Source: Parashewanella sp965200795 (GTDB taxonomy: Bacteria; Pseudomonadota; Gammaproteobacteria; Enterobacterales; Shewanellaceae). From it: DNA of 64,000 nucleotides. Made by a program: the position numbers and the translations under genes. The stretch lies in assembly GCA_965200795.1 (NCBI GenBank), contig CBDAVB010000013.1:372001-436000 (forward strand), written 5' to 3'. Below the pieces are notes generated by a model. That model saw nothing but the letters and a program-made list of their open reading frames with translations, ran no database searches and was not told where the DNA came from. Position 1 is the first letter of the stretch. Each line of letters opens with the position of its first letter. Shown here one piece after another: positions 51,640-60,702 of this stretch.

Positions 51640-53492
51640 TGTTTCAAGCTCCCGTCAGGGTTAAGCAGATAAGCGTCCAGCATGGCTTTTGCGACCGGAC
51701 CGGCGTTATCGCCGCCCCAGCCGGCATTTTCTAAAACGACGGATAATACGATTTCCGGGTCTTCGTAAGGTGCGTAGGCAACAATCAGCGCATTATCGCG
51801 ATGTCTTTTATTGATGCTTTTCGCGTCGTACTTTTTGTCCTGAGCGATACCGATGATTTGTGCGGTACCGGTTTTCATCGCCGCGTCATACGGGGAGTGT
51901 TTAAATCGTTTTTTTGCCGCCGTGCGATACATAGAATCGTTTACGATGTCCCAGTTACGCTCATTTTTTAATTTGATCGGCGGCAGCTCATCAACCGGCG
52001 CTTCAATATTTGAGGTCGCGTCCTGCAGTGATTTTAACAAATGAGGCACGAAGCGCTTACCGTGTTCGGCCAGGATAGCGGTTGCTTTGGCAAGCTGAAT
52101 CGGCGTCGCCGTCCAATACCCCTGACCGATACCGACTGAGATGGTATCGCCGATATACCAAGGCTGCTCATATTTTATTTGTTTCCACTCCTTGTCGGGT
52201 AAATTACCGTCAGACTCCTCAAATATATCGATTCCCGTGCTTTCACCGAAACCAAAAGGTGCCATAAACCGGGCAATGCGATTCACGCCGAGTTTATAGG
52301 CGAGTTCATAAAAGTAAGTATCACAGGATTCGATAATCGCTTTATGAACATCCACCCACCCGTGCCCCCAGCGTTTCCAGTCACGGTATTTATGATCCAC
52401 ATTCGGGATCTGCCAAAAACCGGGATCCCAGATCCGGGTCTGTTCGGTGACAATGTTATCCTCTAACCCCGCCAGTGCCATCAGCGGCTTAATAGTGGAC
52501 GCGGGTGAATACTGCCCCTGGGTGGCACGGTTAATGAGCGGCCTGTTGTCATCATTGAGCAGAGCCCGGTACGCTTTGCCGGAAATACCGTGAACAAACT
52601 GATTCGGATCGTAGCTCGGACTCGACGCCATCGCCAAAACTCCGCCGTCGCGGGGATCGAGAGCGACAATGGTTCCCCGGCGGCCGTCAAGCAGCTCCAT
52701 GGCTTTTTTTTGCAGATTTAAATCAATCGTCAGATAAATATCCTGCCCGGGAACCGGCGCTATACTGTTCAGCGTGCGAATCGTCCGGCCGCGATTGTTT
52801 ACCTCTTCCTCTAAGTGGCCGGGCTTACCGTGAAGTATTGACTCATAATACTTTTCAATACCTTGCTTGCCGATATCTCTGGTGGCGGCGTAATTTTTCC
52901 ACTCGTCGCTTTGTTCCAGACGAGCCTGATCTCTTTGGTTTATCTTGCCGACATAACCCAGAACATGAGTCAAAAGTGCGCCATGAGGGTAATAACGCCT
53001 TAAGCCCGCATCGACGTAAACGCCGGGAAATCTATACTGATTGACACTAAATTCAGCCACTTGTTCCTGAGTCAGGCGGTTTTTTAACGCTAACGGTTTA
53101 AACCGCCGGTGATATTTAAGTGACTCTTTGAATGATTCTATTTCGTCATCAGAAAGCGGAATAATTTGTCTCAACTCAGCCAGGGTTTCATCAACGCATT
53201 TTACTTTTTCAGGTAAAACCCGCAGTGAATAAAACGGGCGGTTTTCAGCTAAGAGACGGCCGTTACGGTCGAAAATGAGTCCGCGGCTGGGAGCGACAGG
53301 AACAACCCGGATTCTGTTTTCATTAGAGCGGGTACTGAAATCTTTATAGCCTTCAATCTGCAGGTGATAAAGATTGGCGAGCAGAATACCGAACATCACT
53401 AACACGCAGGCGAAGGTGAATAAGGCTCTGCGTTTAAACAGTGACGCCTCAGCGGCGTGATCATGTATGGTCATTCGCTTTTTCGGCGACAC
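51636..53492 (-). CDS. mrdA: Penicillin-binding protein 2
   Basis: PBP2 is the class B transpeptidase of the elongasome. The 618-residue protein has a short cytoplasmic N-terminus, one membrane helix (RALFTFACVLVMFGILLANL), a dimerization region and a transpeptidase domain. The active-site motifs are QYSPASTIKPLMALAG (Ser), the SCDTYFYE (SxD/N type) and AAMKTGTAQIIG (KTG). The C-terminus is short (LNPDGSLKQ). It is cotranscribed with rodA. The 50 bp upstream separate it from rlmH. Confidence 0.96.
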   Translation of the reverse strand: MSPKKRMTIHDHAAEASLFKRRALFTFACVLVMFGILLANLYHLQIEGYKDFSTRSNENRIRVVPVAPSRGLIFDRNGRLLAENRPFYSLRVLPEKVKCVDETLAELRQIIPLSDDEIESFKESLKYHRRFKPLALKNRLTQEQVAEFSVNQYRFPGVYVDAGLRRYYPHGALLTHVLGYVGKINQRDQARLEQSDEWKNYAATRDIGKQGIEKYYESILHGKPGHLEEEVNNRGRTIRTLNSIAPVPGQDIYLTIDLNLQKKAMELLDGRRGTIVALDPRDGGVLAMASSPSYDPNQFVHGISGKAYRALLNDDNRPLINRATQGQYSPASTIKPLMALAGLEDNIVTEQTRIWDPGFWQIPNVDHKYRDWKRWGHGWVDVHKAIIESCDTYFYELAYKLGVNRIARFMAPFGFGESTGIDIFEESDGNLPDKEWKQIKYEQPWYIGDTISVGIGQGYWTATPIQLAKATAILAEHGKRFVPHLLKSLQDATSNIEAPVDELPPIKLKNERNWDIVNDSMYRTAAKKRFKHSPYDAAMKTGTAQIIGIAQDKKYDAKSINKRHRDNALIVAYAPYEDPEIVLSVVLENAGWGGDNAGPVAKAMLDAYLLNPDGSLKQ

Positions 53493-53542
53493 TGAGTTTC
53501 TCCAAAATCAGTTTGATTATCGTCTGATCGTTAGAATTTATG

Positions 53543-54013
53543 CTACTCCCGATGATAAGGATGATTGTTGTTCACACTCCAAGCCCGGTAAAGGCTTTCA
53601 GCGACAACAATTCGAACCAGAGGGTGAGGAAGCGTGAGCGCTGACAGACACCAGCTTTCCCGGGCGGCTTGTTTACAGTCCGGCGCGAGTCCTTCCGGTC
53701 CGCCAATCAGTAAACTGACATCCCTTCCGTCAAATTGCCATTTATTCATGGCCTTTGCAAGCGCCGGCGTGGTTAAATTTTTACCGGGCGGATCCAGTGT
53801 CACAATGCGATTCCCTTTCGGAATCGCCGCCAGCATTTGTTCACCTTCTTTATGAAGTATACGAGCGATATCGGCATTTTTGCCGCGCTTACCGGCGGGA
53901 ATTTCAGTCAGCTCAAGAGGCATGTCTCTGGGAAAGCGCCTCCGGTACTCCTCAAACCCCCGCGTAACCCATGAGGGCATTTTTGTGCCGACGGCGATCA
54001 GTTGAAGTTTCAT
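53543..54013 (-). CDS. rlmH: 23S rRNA pseudouridine-1915 N3-methyltransferase
   Basis: RlmH is a SPOUT methyltransferase that modifies helix 69 of 23S rRNA. The 156-residue protein starts MKLQLIAVGTKMPSWV and has the knotted cofactor-binding segment SLLIGGPEGLAPDCK and SALTLPHPLVRIVVAESLYR. It ends with NNHPYHRE, as in relatives. The ATG shares a base with the rsfS stop (TGATG), so translation is coupled. Confidence 0.97.
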   Translation of the reverse strand: MKLQLIAVGTKMPSWVTRGFEEYRRRFPRDMPLELTEIPAGKRGKNADIARILHKEGEQMLAAIPKGNRIVTLDPPGKNLTTPALAKAMNKWQFDGRDVSLLIGGPEGLAPDCKQAARESWCLSALTLPHPLVRIVVAESLYRAWSVNNNHPYHRE

Positions 54014-54342
54014 CAGGCGTGATTGTCAGACCAGAGTTTTTCTAACTGGTAAAAATCGCGGGTTTGATCCTGCATGACATGAAGAATCACGTCACCTAAA
54101 TCAACCAGTACCCATTCGCTGCCGTCACGGCCTTCAATGCCGACCGGCGGAAAACCGGCGTTTTTGGTTTCCAGGGCAACGTATTCCGCGATAGATTTAA
54201 CGTGAGTTTTTGACGTGCCGGAACAAATCACCATGTAATCTGTGACGGTGGATTTATCTTTCACATCAAGTGAGATGATATCTTTTGCTTTAAGATCATC
54301 GACTTTACCGATAACAAAATCTTTTAATTCTGCGCCTTGCAC
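54013..54342 (-). CDS. rsfS: Ribosome silencing factor RsfS
   Basis: RsfS binds ribosomal protein uL14 and blocks subunit joining in starvation. The 109-residue protein shows the family blocks DYMVICSGTSKTHVKSIAEY and EGRDGSEWVLVDLGDVILHV, and ends FYQLEKLWSDNHA. The start is GTG at 54342, with a modest GGCAG upstream. In relatives nadD and holA precede it. Here the upstream DNA has no such gene. Confidence 0.95.
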   Translation of the reverse strand: MQGAELKDFVIGKVDDLKAKDIISLDVKDKSTVTDYMVICSGTSKTHVKSIAEYVALETKNAGFPPVGIEGRDGSEWVLVDLGDVILHVMQDQTRDFYQLEKLWSDNHA

Positions 54343-54862
54343 GCTGGTCTGCCTCTTATCTAAAAATAGCCTGATAGTTTAGCAAAATTATTTGCCGAAA
54401 TATATCTTATAAATGGCTTGCCATAAACAAAGAGTTGAGTTCGTTAAACAAATTTCAGCCGGTTTTATCTGAGTCGGACACTGCCGATCGGTACGCTGAA
54501 AATTCGTTCTGATTCAGTCATGCAGCCGGAAATGAGATGACGACAGTTTGTATGCCGGTCATCCGGCGACTTTTATCAAAAATCGGCAGGGGAAAAACTT
54601 ACGCCCAGCCGCTTAGCGCCAGTTATGATTAGTTCTTTTGTATTAGTATTTGCTGCAAAAATATCTTTGTATAAAATATATTATGATTAAAAAACATACT
54701 GTTAAGCATTTTATTTCCGTTTTATTTCAGATTTAAAACAATTCAAAGTCTAAACCTTCTTCTGATTGCTTATTTTTTGTCCGGTGGTAATTTATTCGCG
54801 ATCATCAAAATATCCATTATTTTTGAATCAAAATTAACATAACTGAAATTTAAGGATAAAAC
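54343..54862. other. Intergenic region, divergent promoters of rsfS and curlin gene
   Basis: No gene is supported. The right half is strongly AT-rich with several possible -10 boxes. The curlin gene has a weak AAGGATAAAAC ribosome site. Confidence 0.5.
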
Positions 54863-56443
54863 ATGTTTAATGTGTCAAGGAAGTCACTCATCGCAATCGC
54901 GGTGTCATCAGTGTTCAGTGTTACGGCGTTTGCGGGTGATGATAATAAAACCACTATCAACCAGAATAACGCGTCAAGTGGTTCAGGTGTGCAGCAATAT
55001 GCTGACAGCTATCAGTCCGGGAGCGCTAATGAGAATACCATCAATCAAACCGGTGTCGCCCAAACGTCTTTTATTGTTCAAATCGGTGACACTAATGAGG
55101 CAACAGTGACGTTGAACGGTTCTTCTCAGTATAGTGACTTTTATCAGGAAAATGGCTCTGAAAATGTGATTGAAGCCGCTTCCGGAGGTGATTATAACAG
55201 TTTATTTATTGATCAGTATGACGGCAGCTCTAATTCCGCCGCTGTCAATATTGAAGGTGATGCTAATGATCTAAATCTATATCAATATTACGGTGATAAT
55301 AATACCGCTACTGTAAATATAAACGGAAATGAAAACACGGCCGATATACTTCAGGAAGACGATGAGCATAATGCACGCGTGGCCAGGATCAGAGGTGACG
55401 ATAACAGCTTTACTGTACGTCAAAGAGGCTTCAGTAATAATTCACGCGTGGTTCGCGTTAGAGGTGACGGTAACAGCTTTACCGTACGGCAAAGAGGAAA
55501 TAATCATGACGCCTATGTGACTGATGTAAATGCTGACGCTAACAGCTTTACCATAAGGCAAGGCGGAGATAACCAAGATGCCCGTGTGACCGAGGTGTAC
55601 GCTGATGGTAACGATTTTAATATTCGTCAAAGAATTGATCAAAATTCATCACGCATTAATAACGTAACCGGCGAAGATAACGTTTTTTCTACCAGTCAGT
55701 CCGGGAGTCTCCATGCGTCAGGTATTTTTGATACCAGCGGCGGCGAAAACTCTTTTACTGTAAACCAAACCGGTTTATACAGTAACGCTTATATACGCGA
55801 TACCAGCGGTGACCGTAATGAAATTAGCATCACACAATCGGGTGAAGCGCAGAACGCGACGATTTCTGATATTGACGGCGATGATAATACGGTGACTGTA
55901 AATCAGTCAGATACAGACAATACCGCGACGTTAAATCAAATCAATGGTAGTTCTAATAACGTAAATGTAGTTCAATCCGGCCGTAATAATAATGTTGGTG
56001 ACCCGGATGTATTAGAAGTTAACGGTGACGAAAATACACTAAGTATTTCTCAAAATGGTTCTGATAATACAACCGATATGAGCATTGATGGTAATTTAAA
56101 TCAAGTTGCTTTGAGTCAAATTGGTGATGATAACTACGCGCAAGTAACCACAAACGGAAATTCAAATCAGTTCGACGCCACTCAGTCAGGTGACATTAAC
56201 CTGATTTCGCTTCTTGTCGGTGGCGATGAAAACATTGTAGATATTGCTCAGTCAGGCAATAACAACAGGGTTGGTAGTACTGACTACAGCTTCAATTTCG
56301 AGATAGATGGCAATCGCAACTCGTTTACCGTTAATCAAACTGGTAGCTATAACAGTGTCTCTGGTGGTTCTTATGGTTCTGATAACACTATTAGTGTTAC
56401 TCAGTCTGGTATGAATAATTACGCTTTAGTTTACCAAAACTAA
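54863..56443 (+). CDS. Large curlin-repeat protein (CsgA/B-like)
   Basis: The 526-residue secreted protein has a signal peptide (SLIAIAVSSVFSVTAFA, cut before GDDN). About twenty degenerate repeats of roughly 20-24 residues follow, with the curlin pattern N-x5-Q-x-G-x-x-N, for example NSFTVNQTGLYSNA, NSFTVRQRGFSNNS and NTISVTQSGMNNYA. CsgA has five repeats in about 150 residues, so this is several times larger. It is acidic and low in hydrophobic residues. No csgB, csgE, csgF or csgG gene is near, so export would need factors elsewhere. It probably forms surface amyloid or adhesive fibres. Confidence 0.8.
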   Translation: MFNVSRKSLIAIAVSSVFSVTAFAGDDNKTTINQNNASSGSGVQQYADSYQSGSANENTINQTGVAQTSFIVQIGDTNEATVTLNGSSQYSDFYQENGSENVIEAASGGDYNSLFIDQYDGSSNSAAVNIEGDANDLNLYQYYGDNNTATVNINGNENTADILQEDDEHNARVARIRGDDNSFTVRQRGFSNNSRVVRVRGDGNSFTVRQRGNNHDAYVTDVNADANSFTIRQGGDNQDARVTEVYADGNDFNIRQRIDQNSSRINNVTGEDNVFSTSQSGSLHASGIFDTSGGENSFTVNQTGLYSNAYIRDTSGDRNEISITQSGEAQNATISDIDGDDNTVTVNQSDTDNTATLNQINGSSNNVNVVQSGRNNNVGDPDVLEVNGDENTLSISQNGSDNTTDMSIDGNLNQVALSQIGDDNYAQVTTNGNSNQFDATQSGDINLISLLVGGDENIVDIAQSGNNNRVGSTDYSFNFEIDGNRNSFTVNQTGSYNSVSGGSYGSDNTISVTQSGMNNYALVYQN

Positions 56444-56463
56444 TCGTATTATTGTTAATCAGC

Positions 56464-56492
56464 AAAGGTCGATGTTAACGCACCGGCCTTTT
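56464..56492 (+). terminator. Terminator after the curlin gene
   Basis: AAAGGTC and GGCCTTT pair with one wobble around a 13-base loop, followed by T. Confidence 0.7.
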
Positions 56493-56623
56493 TACTTTAA
56501 CGTCTTCAATCCGCACTGCTGTCCAGGCCGTTCACCTGAAACACTCTTTAACATCTTAACAATAACAACGATAAGTCATAACCGATAAAATTAAGTAAAT
56601 TTATATTATGGATATGATTACCA

Positions 56624-57721
56624 ATGAAATTGTTGCGCAGCCTGCCAGTCTTAGTTTTGCTGAGTGCTTGTACCAATACCAATCAAGTCATCCGGATTAT
56701 TGATGAAAACTCGATTGTAAAATATAAGAACCCTTCTGCTGAAAAACTACGGTTTCAAAATTTATATGAAGTTGAGTTAAAAAATAAAACTTACCCTTTA
56801 ACTTGCAAAGAGGATTGCTATCCAAGTTCCTCAATGCTTCAGTGTGAGTCTGAAGCGGAAAACTGTATGTTTATTGGTAAAAATAAACAGCAAAATTTAA
56901 ACACTGGTTTTGAGGTTCAGTGGTTAGGTCATGCCAGCTTTTATATTAAAACTCAAGACGGCACGTCATTGTTAATTGATCCTGTCACAGAGCAATTTGA
57001 TTGGCCTGTCGGCTTTGCTCATTGGCTGTTTGGTGGCATATATCGAAATAAACCAAGAGCCTGGTTATCAGACTCTGAGTTAGAAGCCGTTGATGGCGTG
57101 ATGTACTCGCACATTCATTATGACCACTTCAATAAAGCTGATATTGATGAAATGGCGCGTAATATTGACTATTTTGTACCGCTTGGTTTTGCTGAAAACT
57201 TTGAAAATGATGATTATCAACTCAACGAAATGGCTTGGTTTTCATCGGCAGAATTAAATAACACTATTGTTCACTTTGTGCCGGCGAATCATTTCAGCAG
57301 TCGTATCTGGGTGCCTTTTATTTACGAAGATGAAGATACCTCGCTGTGGGGCGGCTGGGTTATTGAAAGTCAAGGTAAAAAGCTATTCTTTGCCGGTGAT
57401 ACTGGCTACTCGAAGCATTTTAAGGATATCAGTCAACGTCATGGCGAGATGGATATTTGCTTAATGCCGATCGCATCTTACTATCATCCAGAAGATGGTG
57501 ACTGGTATCGCTATGTACATCTCACTCCTGAAGATGCGCTGGTAGCGGCAGCGGATTTAAAATGTAAGGTGATGATCCCGTGGGGATATGGCAATAGCAG
57601 TTGGCAAATGGGCGATAAATCAAGCCATGCTCCGTTGCTTCGTTTATTACACATGCGCAAGCTAATGGATTCGAAAATACCACTGTATATTTTCAACGAA
57701 GGTGAAAAGCAGGTGTTCTAA
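56624..57721 (+). CDS. NAPE-PLD-like metallo-beta-lactamase-fold lipoprotein
   Basis: The 365-residue protein has a lipobox LLSAC (Cys16). The metallo-hydrolase core starts near residue 103 with VQWLGHASFYIKTQDGTSLL. It has the metal motif YSHIHYDHFNKADID, FAGDTGYSKHF and LMPIASYYHPEDGDWYRYVH. This combination matches proteins related to N-acylphosphatidylethanolamine phospholipase D and UlaG-like lactonases. Four cysteines near residues 62-85 could form disulfides. It likely acts on lipids or lactones at the periplasmic face of a membrane; the substrate is unknown. Confidence 0.83.
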   Translation: MKLLRSLPVLVLLSACTNTNQVIRIIDENSIVKYKNPSAEKLRFQNLYEVELKNKTYPLTCKEDCYPSSSMLQCESEAENCMFIGKNKQQNLNTGFEVQWLGHASFYIKTQDGTSLLIDPVTEQFDWPVGFAHWLFGGIYRNKPRAWLSDSELEAVDGVMYSHIHYDHFNKADIDEMARNIDYFVPLGFAENFENDDYQLNEMAWFSSAELNNTIVHFVPANHFSSRIWVPFIYEDEDTSLWGGWVIESQGKKLFFAGDTGYSKHFKDISQRHGEMDICLMPIASYYHPEDGDWYRYVHLTPEDALVAAADLKCKVMIPWGYGNSSWQMGDKSSHAPLLRLLHMRKLMDSKIPLYIFNEGEKQVF

Positions 57722-57884
57722 ATTTAGCGCTTATGATACGAATTCAGGTATTTTCAAAACCCGCGCTTATAAAATTAAGATGAACATTATATTAAAAAAT
57801 ATTCATTATGTTTATTAACGGATTACTTATATTCTCTTGAATAGATTTATTTCACTTTAATTAAAATTTAAGAAGGTGTTGAAA

Positions 57885-59462
57885 ATGGCAGTAATTGCAC
57901 CATGCAACCTTCCTCCGGAGCGAGAAGTTATAGTCGAAAAACTTCAGAAAAAAGAAAAGGAACTGGATATACTCTTGCATAACTCTGGTGAAGTGTTTGT
58001 TGTAAGAGTAAATGAACAAGCCGATGGAAAGGTATGTTGTTTTTTGAAGGAAGTTAAAACTAAAGGAAAAGCTCATTATGAGCTATGTAATCCTGAAAAT
58101 CATGCTTTCCAAAACTCTTGGTGCATTGCTGAACCTAGGCCATCTCCAAATCCGTTCAGCATGTTCAAAACAAACTATTTAGACTTGGAGCTAGTACAAA
58201 AAAACTTTACAGTACCAAGAGAAAGTGCGTGTAAGTGTGACAAAGCTAATATGAAAAAGATTCCGGTTCAGGAGATGTCACAAAAATTACAAAACCTTAA
58301 TAGCAGCTTTTTACTGTTATCTAGAAATTTTTTAAAACAGACTGAGGCAGTAAAAACGTACATTGAACGCGGAGAACCATATTTGGGTGTGGTGACTGAT
58401 GATTTAAAGACGCCGTTACACCTTTGCTGCTGGTTTAACGAGTTAGAAACTTTTAAATTACTGGTTAGCTATGGTTTTGACTTCAGTAAGAAAGATATCA
58501 GCGGTAAACTGGCTTTCCAATATGTGTTTGAGGGAGAGAGAAACTCCAAAATGATTGATTACTTTTTGGGTGAGGGGGGCAGGCTACTTATAAATTACTT
58601 CGCAATGGAGAACTCATCGTCTCCCGTTTCCGTTATAGAGTCTATAAGAGTGCAGCTATTGTCATCAAATTGTTACATGACCACTGAAGATAGGAGTACT
58701 TTCATGGATTTTTTGAGGTTTACGGCTGAGAATATAGGGCAATTTAAACACCATTTAAATTCAGTTTCGGAAAATAACATATCTCTATTAAAATGGCTGG
58801 TTCGTTATGACATCCATGCAAATTTCGAAAAAGAAATAGACACAGTACTAGCGCTGAAACCTGTCGTTGATAAGACGGATCATCAAGGGTATACGGCACT
58901 ACATAATGCTGTTGTTCACGGGCGTATAGAAACTACGAAGAAGTTATTATCTGCCGGGGCTGACCCAACCAAAAGAGTCCATCCCTTGAACCCTAATGTT
59001 AAGCATGGCACCGATGTTTCGAAAAAAGTTGATGCCCACGGATTGGCTGTTTATAAGTTAAACCTGGCTAAAAAAGGTGTATGCCCATACACAACAAATC
59101 AAGAAGGAATTGCAAAATATATTGAAAACTTAACTGTTATTGCCCAATTCTTAGATAAAAATGAAAAGATAATATCTAAAAGAAAAAAATTAGAGGAAGC
59201 CCGTGATAGTGATAATAGCTGGGTGTTGGTTGAACAATTTGATAGTTTTCCGATGATTGATAATAACTGTTTGAAGACGGTGAAACTGCCGAATCCTGCT
59301 ATTCATACTGAAGAAGTCGTTTTTAATTGTGAGGAGGAAAGTGAAAGCTTAAAAAATGAGGATAAAAAAACTTCAGTTCAGGAATCACTCCTAGAACAAG
59401 ATCCAAGAAAGGAAAAGGTTTTTGGTATTCAAAAAGAGTATATAGGTGACGAAGGATTGTAA
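57885..59462 (+). CDS. Ankyrin-repeat protein, third member
   Basis: The 525-residue protein starts at ATG 57885, with AGAAGG 8 bp upstream; a GTG 9 bp earlier overlaps that site. The layout resembles the proteins at 1134 and 6511: an N-terminal strand-rich region (GEVFVVRVNEQADGKVCCFL), an ankyrin pair near residues 168-205 (KTPLHLCCWFNELETFKLLV), a helical middle section and a clear ankyrin repeat near 325-360 (GYTALHNAVVHGRIETTKKL, then SAGADP). It has an acidic C-terminal tail and no signal peptide. Sequence identity to the pair is low, so relationship is judged from layout. Effector function is inference. Confidence 0.72.
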   Translation: MAVIAPCNLPPEREVIVEKLQKKEKELDILLHNSGEVFVVRVNEQADGKVCCFLKEVKTKGKAHYELCNPENHAFQNSWCIAEPRPSPNPFSMFKTNYLDLELVQKNFTVPRESACKCDKANMKKIPVQEMSQKLQNLNSSFLLLSRNFLKQTEAVKTYIERGEPYLGVVTDDLKTPLHLCCWFNELETFKLLVSYGFDFSKKDISGKLAFQYVFEGERNSKMIDYFLGEGGRLLINYFAMENSSSPVSVIESIRVQLLSSNCYMTTEDRSTFMDFLRFTAENIGQFKHHLNSVSENNISLLKWLVRYDIHANFEKEIDTVLALKPVVDKTDHQGYTALHNAVVHGRIETTKKLLSAGADPTKRVHPLNPNVKHGTDVSKKVDAHGLAVYKLNLAKKGVCPYTTNQEGIAKYIENLTVIAQFLDKNEKIISKRKKLEEARDSDNSWVLVEQFDSFPMIDNNCLKTVKLPNPAIHTEEVVFNCEEESESLKNEDKKTSVQESLLEQDPRKEKVFGIQKEYIGDEGL

Positions 59463-59531
59463 TTAATATTACCTGTAAATTTCCTGAAATAATGAATACC
59501 GGAAAAGTAATTTTATTCCTGCATTGAAAAA

Positions 59532-60500
59532 ATGCTTTCAAATTGGCAATGTGTTGAGCAAAAGCTCTACATTAGGTCGGAAAACGTGAATACAAAAATA
59601 AAACAAGAATCCATTTTTCTGCCGTATAAACACGGTCAGTTACATGTACGCAAGATTGCTCCTGAAACGGAAAGAACCGACTTAGCGCCTTTAATGATGC
59701 TGCACGGTTCAATCTCAAACGGTAAGGTTTTCTATTCGGAATCTGGTAAAGGGATCGCTTGTTTTCTCGCTGAGCACGGCTATACGTCATACGTGATTGA
59801 TATGCCGGGAAGAGGTAAAAGTGAGCCGAGACTGGCAAAAGGAATTAATCCGACGCAGACGGAAGTGATTGTGAATGTGATCCCTCAGGTACAGGAATTC
59901 ATACTCTCCGGGCACCCTGAGGCGGAAAAAATTCACTGGATCGGGCATTCGTGGGGCGGCGTGCTGATGTCAGCCGCTTTACTCAGATTCCCTGATTTTC
60001 AAAACCGGGTTCAGTCGTTAGTGACGTTCGGTACCAAACGTCGTTTACGGGCGAAGTCCGTTAAGAAGTTTTTAATGGTGGATATTTTCTGGAAGCGTTT
60101 ATCTTTGCTGATGATAAAACGTCAGGGTTATCTGGCGGCGGATAAATACGGCATCGGCATGGATAACGAGAGTGAGCTCTCAGTTAAACACTCCATACCC
60201 TGGTTAAGCGGCGACTGGATTGGTCCGGATGACGGCTTTAACTATCAGCGGCGGGTATCAGCGACACAATTTCCGCCTTGCTGGTTTTTCGCGGCGGTGA
60301 ATGATCCGGTGCTGGGTAATCCCAAAGACGTCAAAAATACATTGGATGAGCTGCGGCCGAGTGACGCGAAGTTCACCGTGCTGGGTAAAAGGCACGGCAA
60401 TAAACAGGATTATGACCATGCCGGCATGTTAACTCATAAAGACTGCGTCTCAGATCATTTCGTTCAGTTATTAGACTGGTATCACAAACTTAACGGTTAA
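59532..60500 (+). CDS. Alpha/beta hydrolase
   Basis: The 322-residue protein has an alpha/beta-hydrolase fold with LMMLHGSISNGKVF (oxyanion region), VIDMPGRGKSEP, the nucleophile elbow HWIGHSWGGVLMSAALL (Ser in GHSWG), NDPVLGNPKDV (acid) and a late YDHAGML (His). The substrate cannot be read. The start is ambiguous: ATG at 59532 has no ribosome site, whereas an in-frame GTG at 59586 follows AGGTCGGAAAAC and may be correct. Its GC content is higher than that of the ankyrin gene before it, so this is probably a core gene. Confidence 0.85.
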   Translation: MLSNWQCVEQKLYIRSENVNTKIKQESIFLPYKHGQLHVRKIAPETERTDLAPLMMLHGSISNGKVFYSESGKGIACFLAEHGYTSYVIDMPGRGKSEPRLAKGINPTQTEVIVNVIPQVQEFILSGHPEAEKIHWIGHSWGGVLMSAALLRFPDFQNRVQSLVTFGTKRRLRAKSVKKFLMVDIFWKRLSLLMIKRQGYLAADKYGIGMDNESELSVKHSIPWLSGDWIGPDDGFNYQRRVSATQFPPCWFFAAVNDPVLGNPKDVKNTLDELRPSDAKFTVLGKRHGNKQDYDHAGMLTHKDCVSDHFVQLLDWYHKLNG

Positions 60501-60616
60501 TCATCAACAACGCACTTTGTTGTCCAGTCTGATAACGGCGTCAGCCGGGCGCAGTAATTCTCGGCTTCCCTTTTTGAGACTTTGTAAGGCGCGCGGGAAA
60601 TTTCTTTCAGGTTCAT
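60497..60616 (-). CDS. Small ORF, 39 residues
   Basis: From ATG 60616 the minus strand reads MNLKEISRAPYKVSKREAEN and ends TTKCVVDD, overlapping the hydrolase stop by 4 bp. An AGG lies 9 bp before the ATG. It has core-like codon use, unlike the AT-rich element that begins just beyond it. No family is recognised. It may be real or a remnant. Confidence 0.35.
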   Translation of the reverse strand: MNLKEISRAPYKVSKREAENYCARLTPLSDWTTKCVVDD

Positions 60617-60702
60617 TTTCCATGCCTGGTTTAACGTAATTTTATGTATGATTAACAGGAAAAATGTTATGTTCAGGTTTGCATAGTTTAAGGAGATTTA
60701 GA

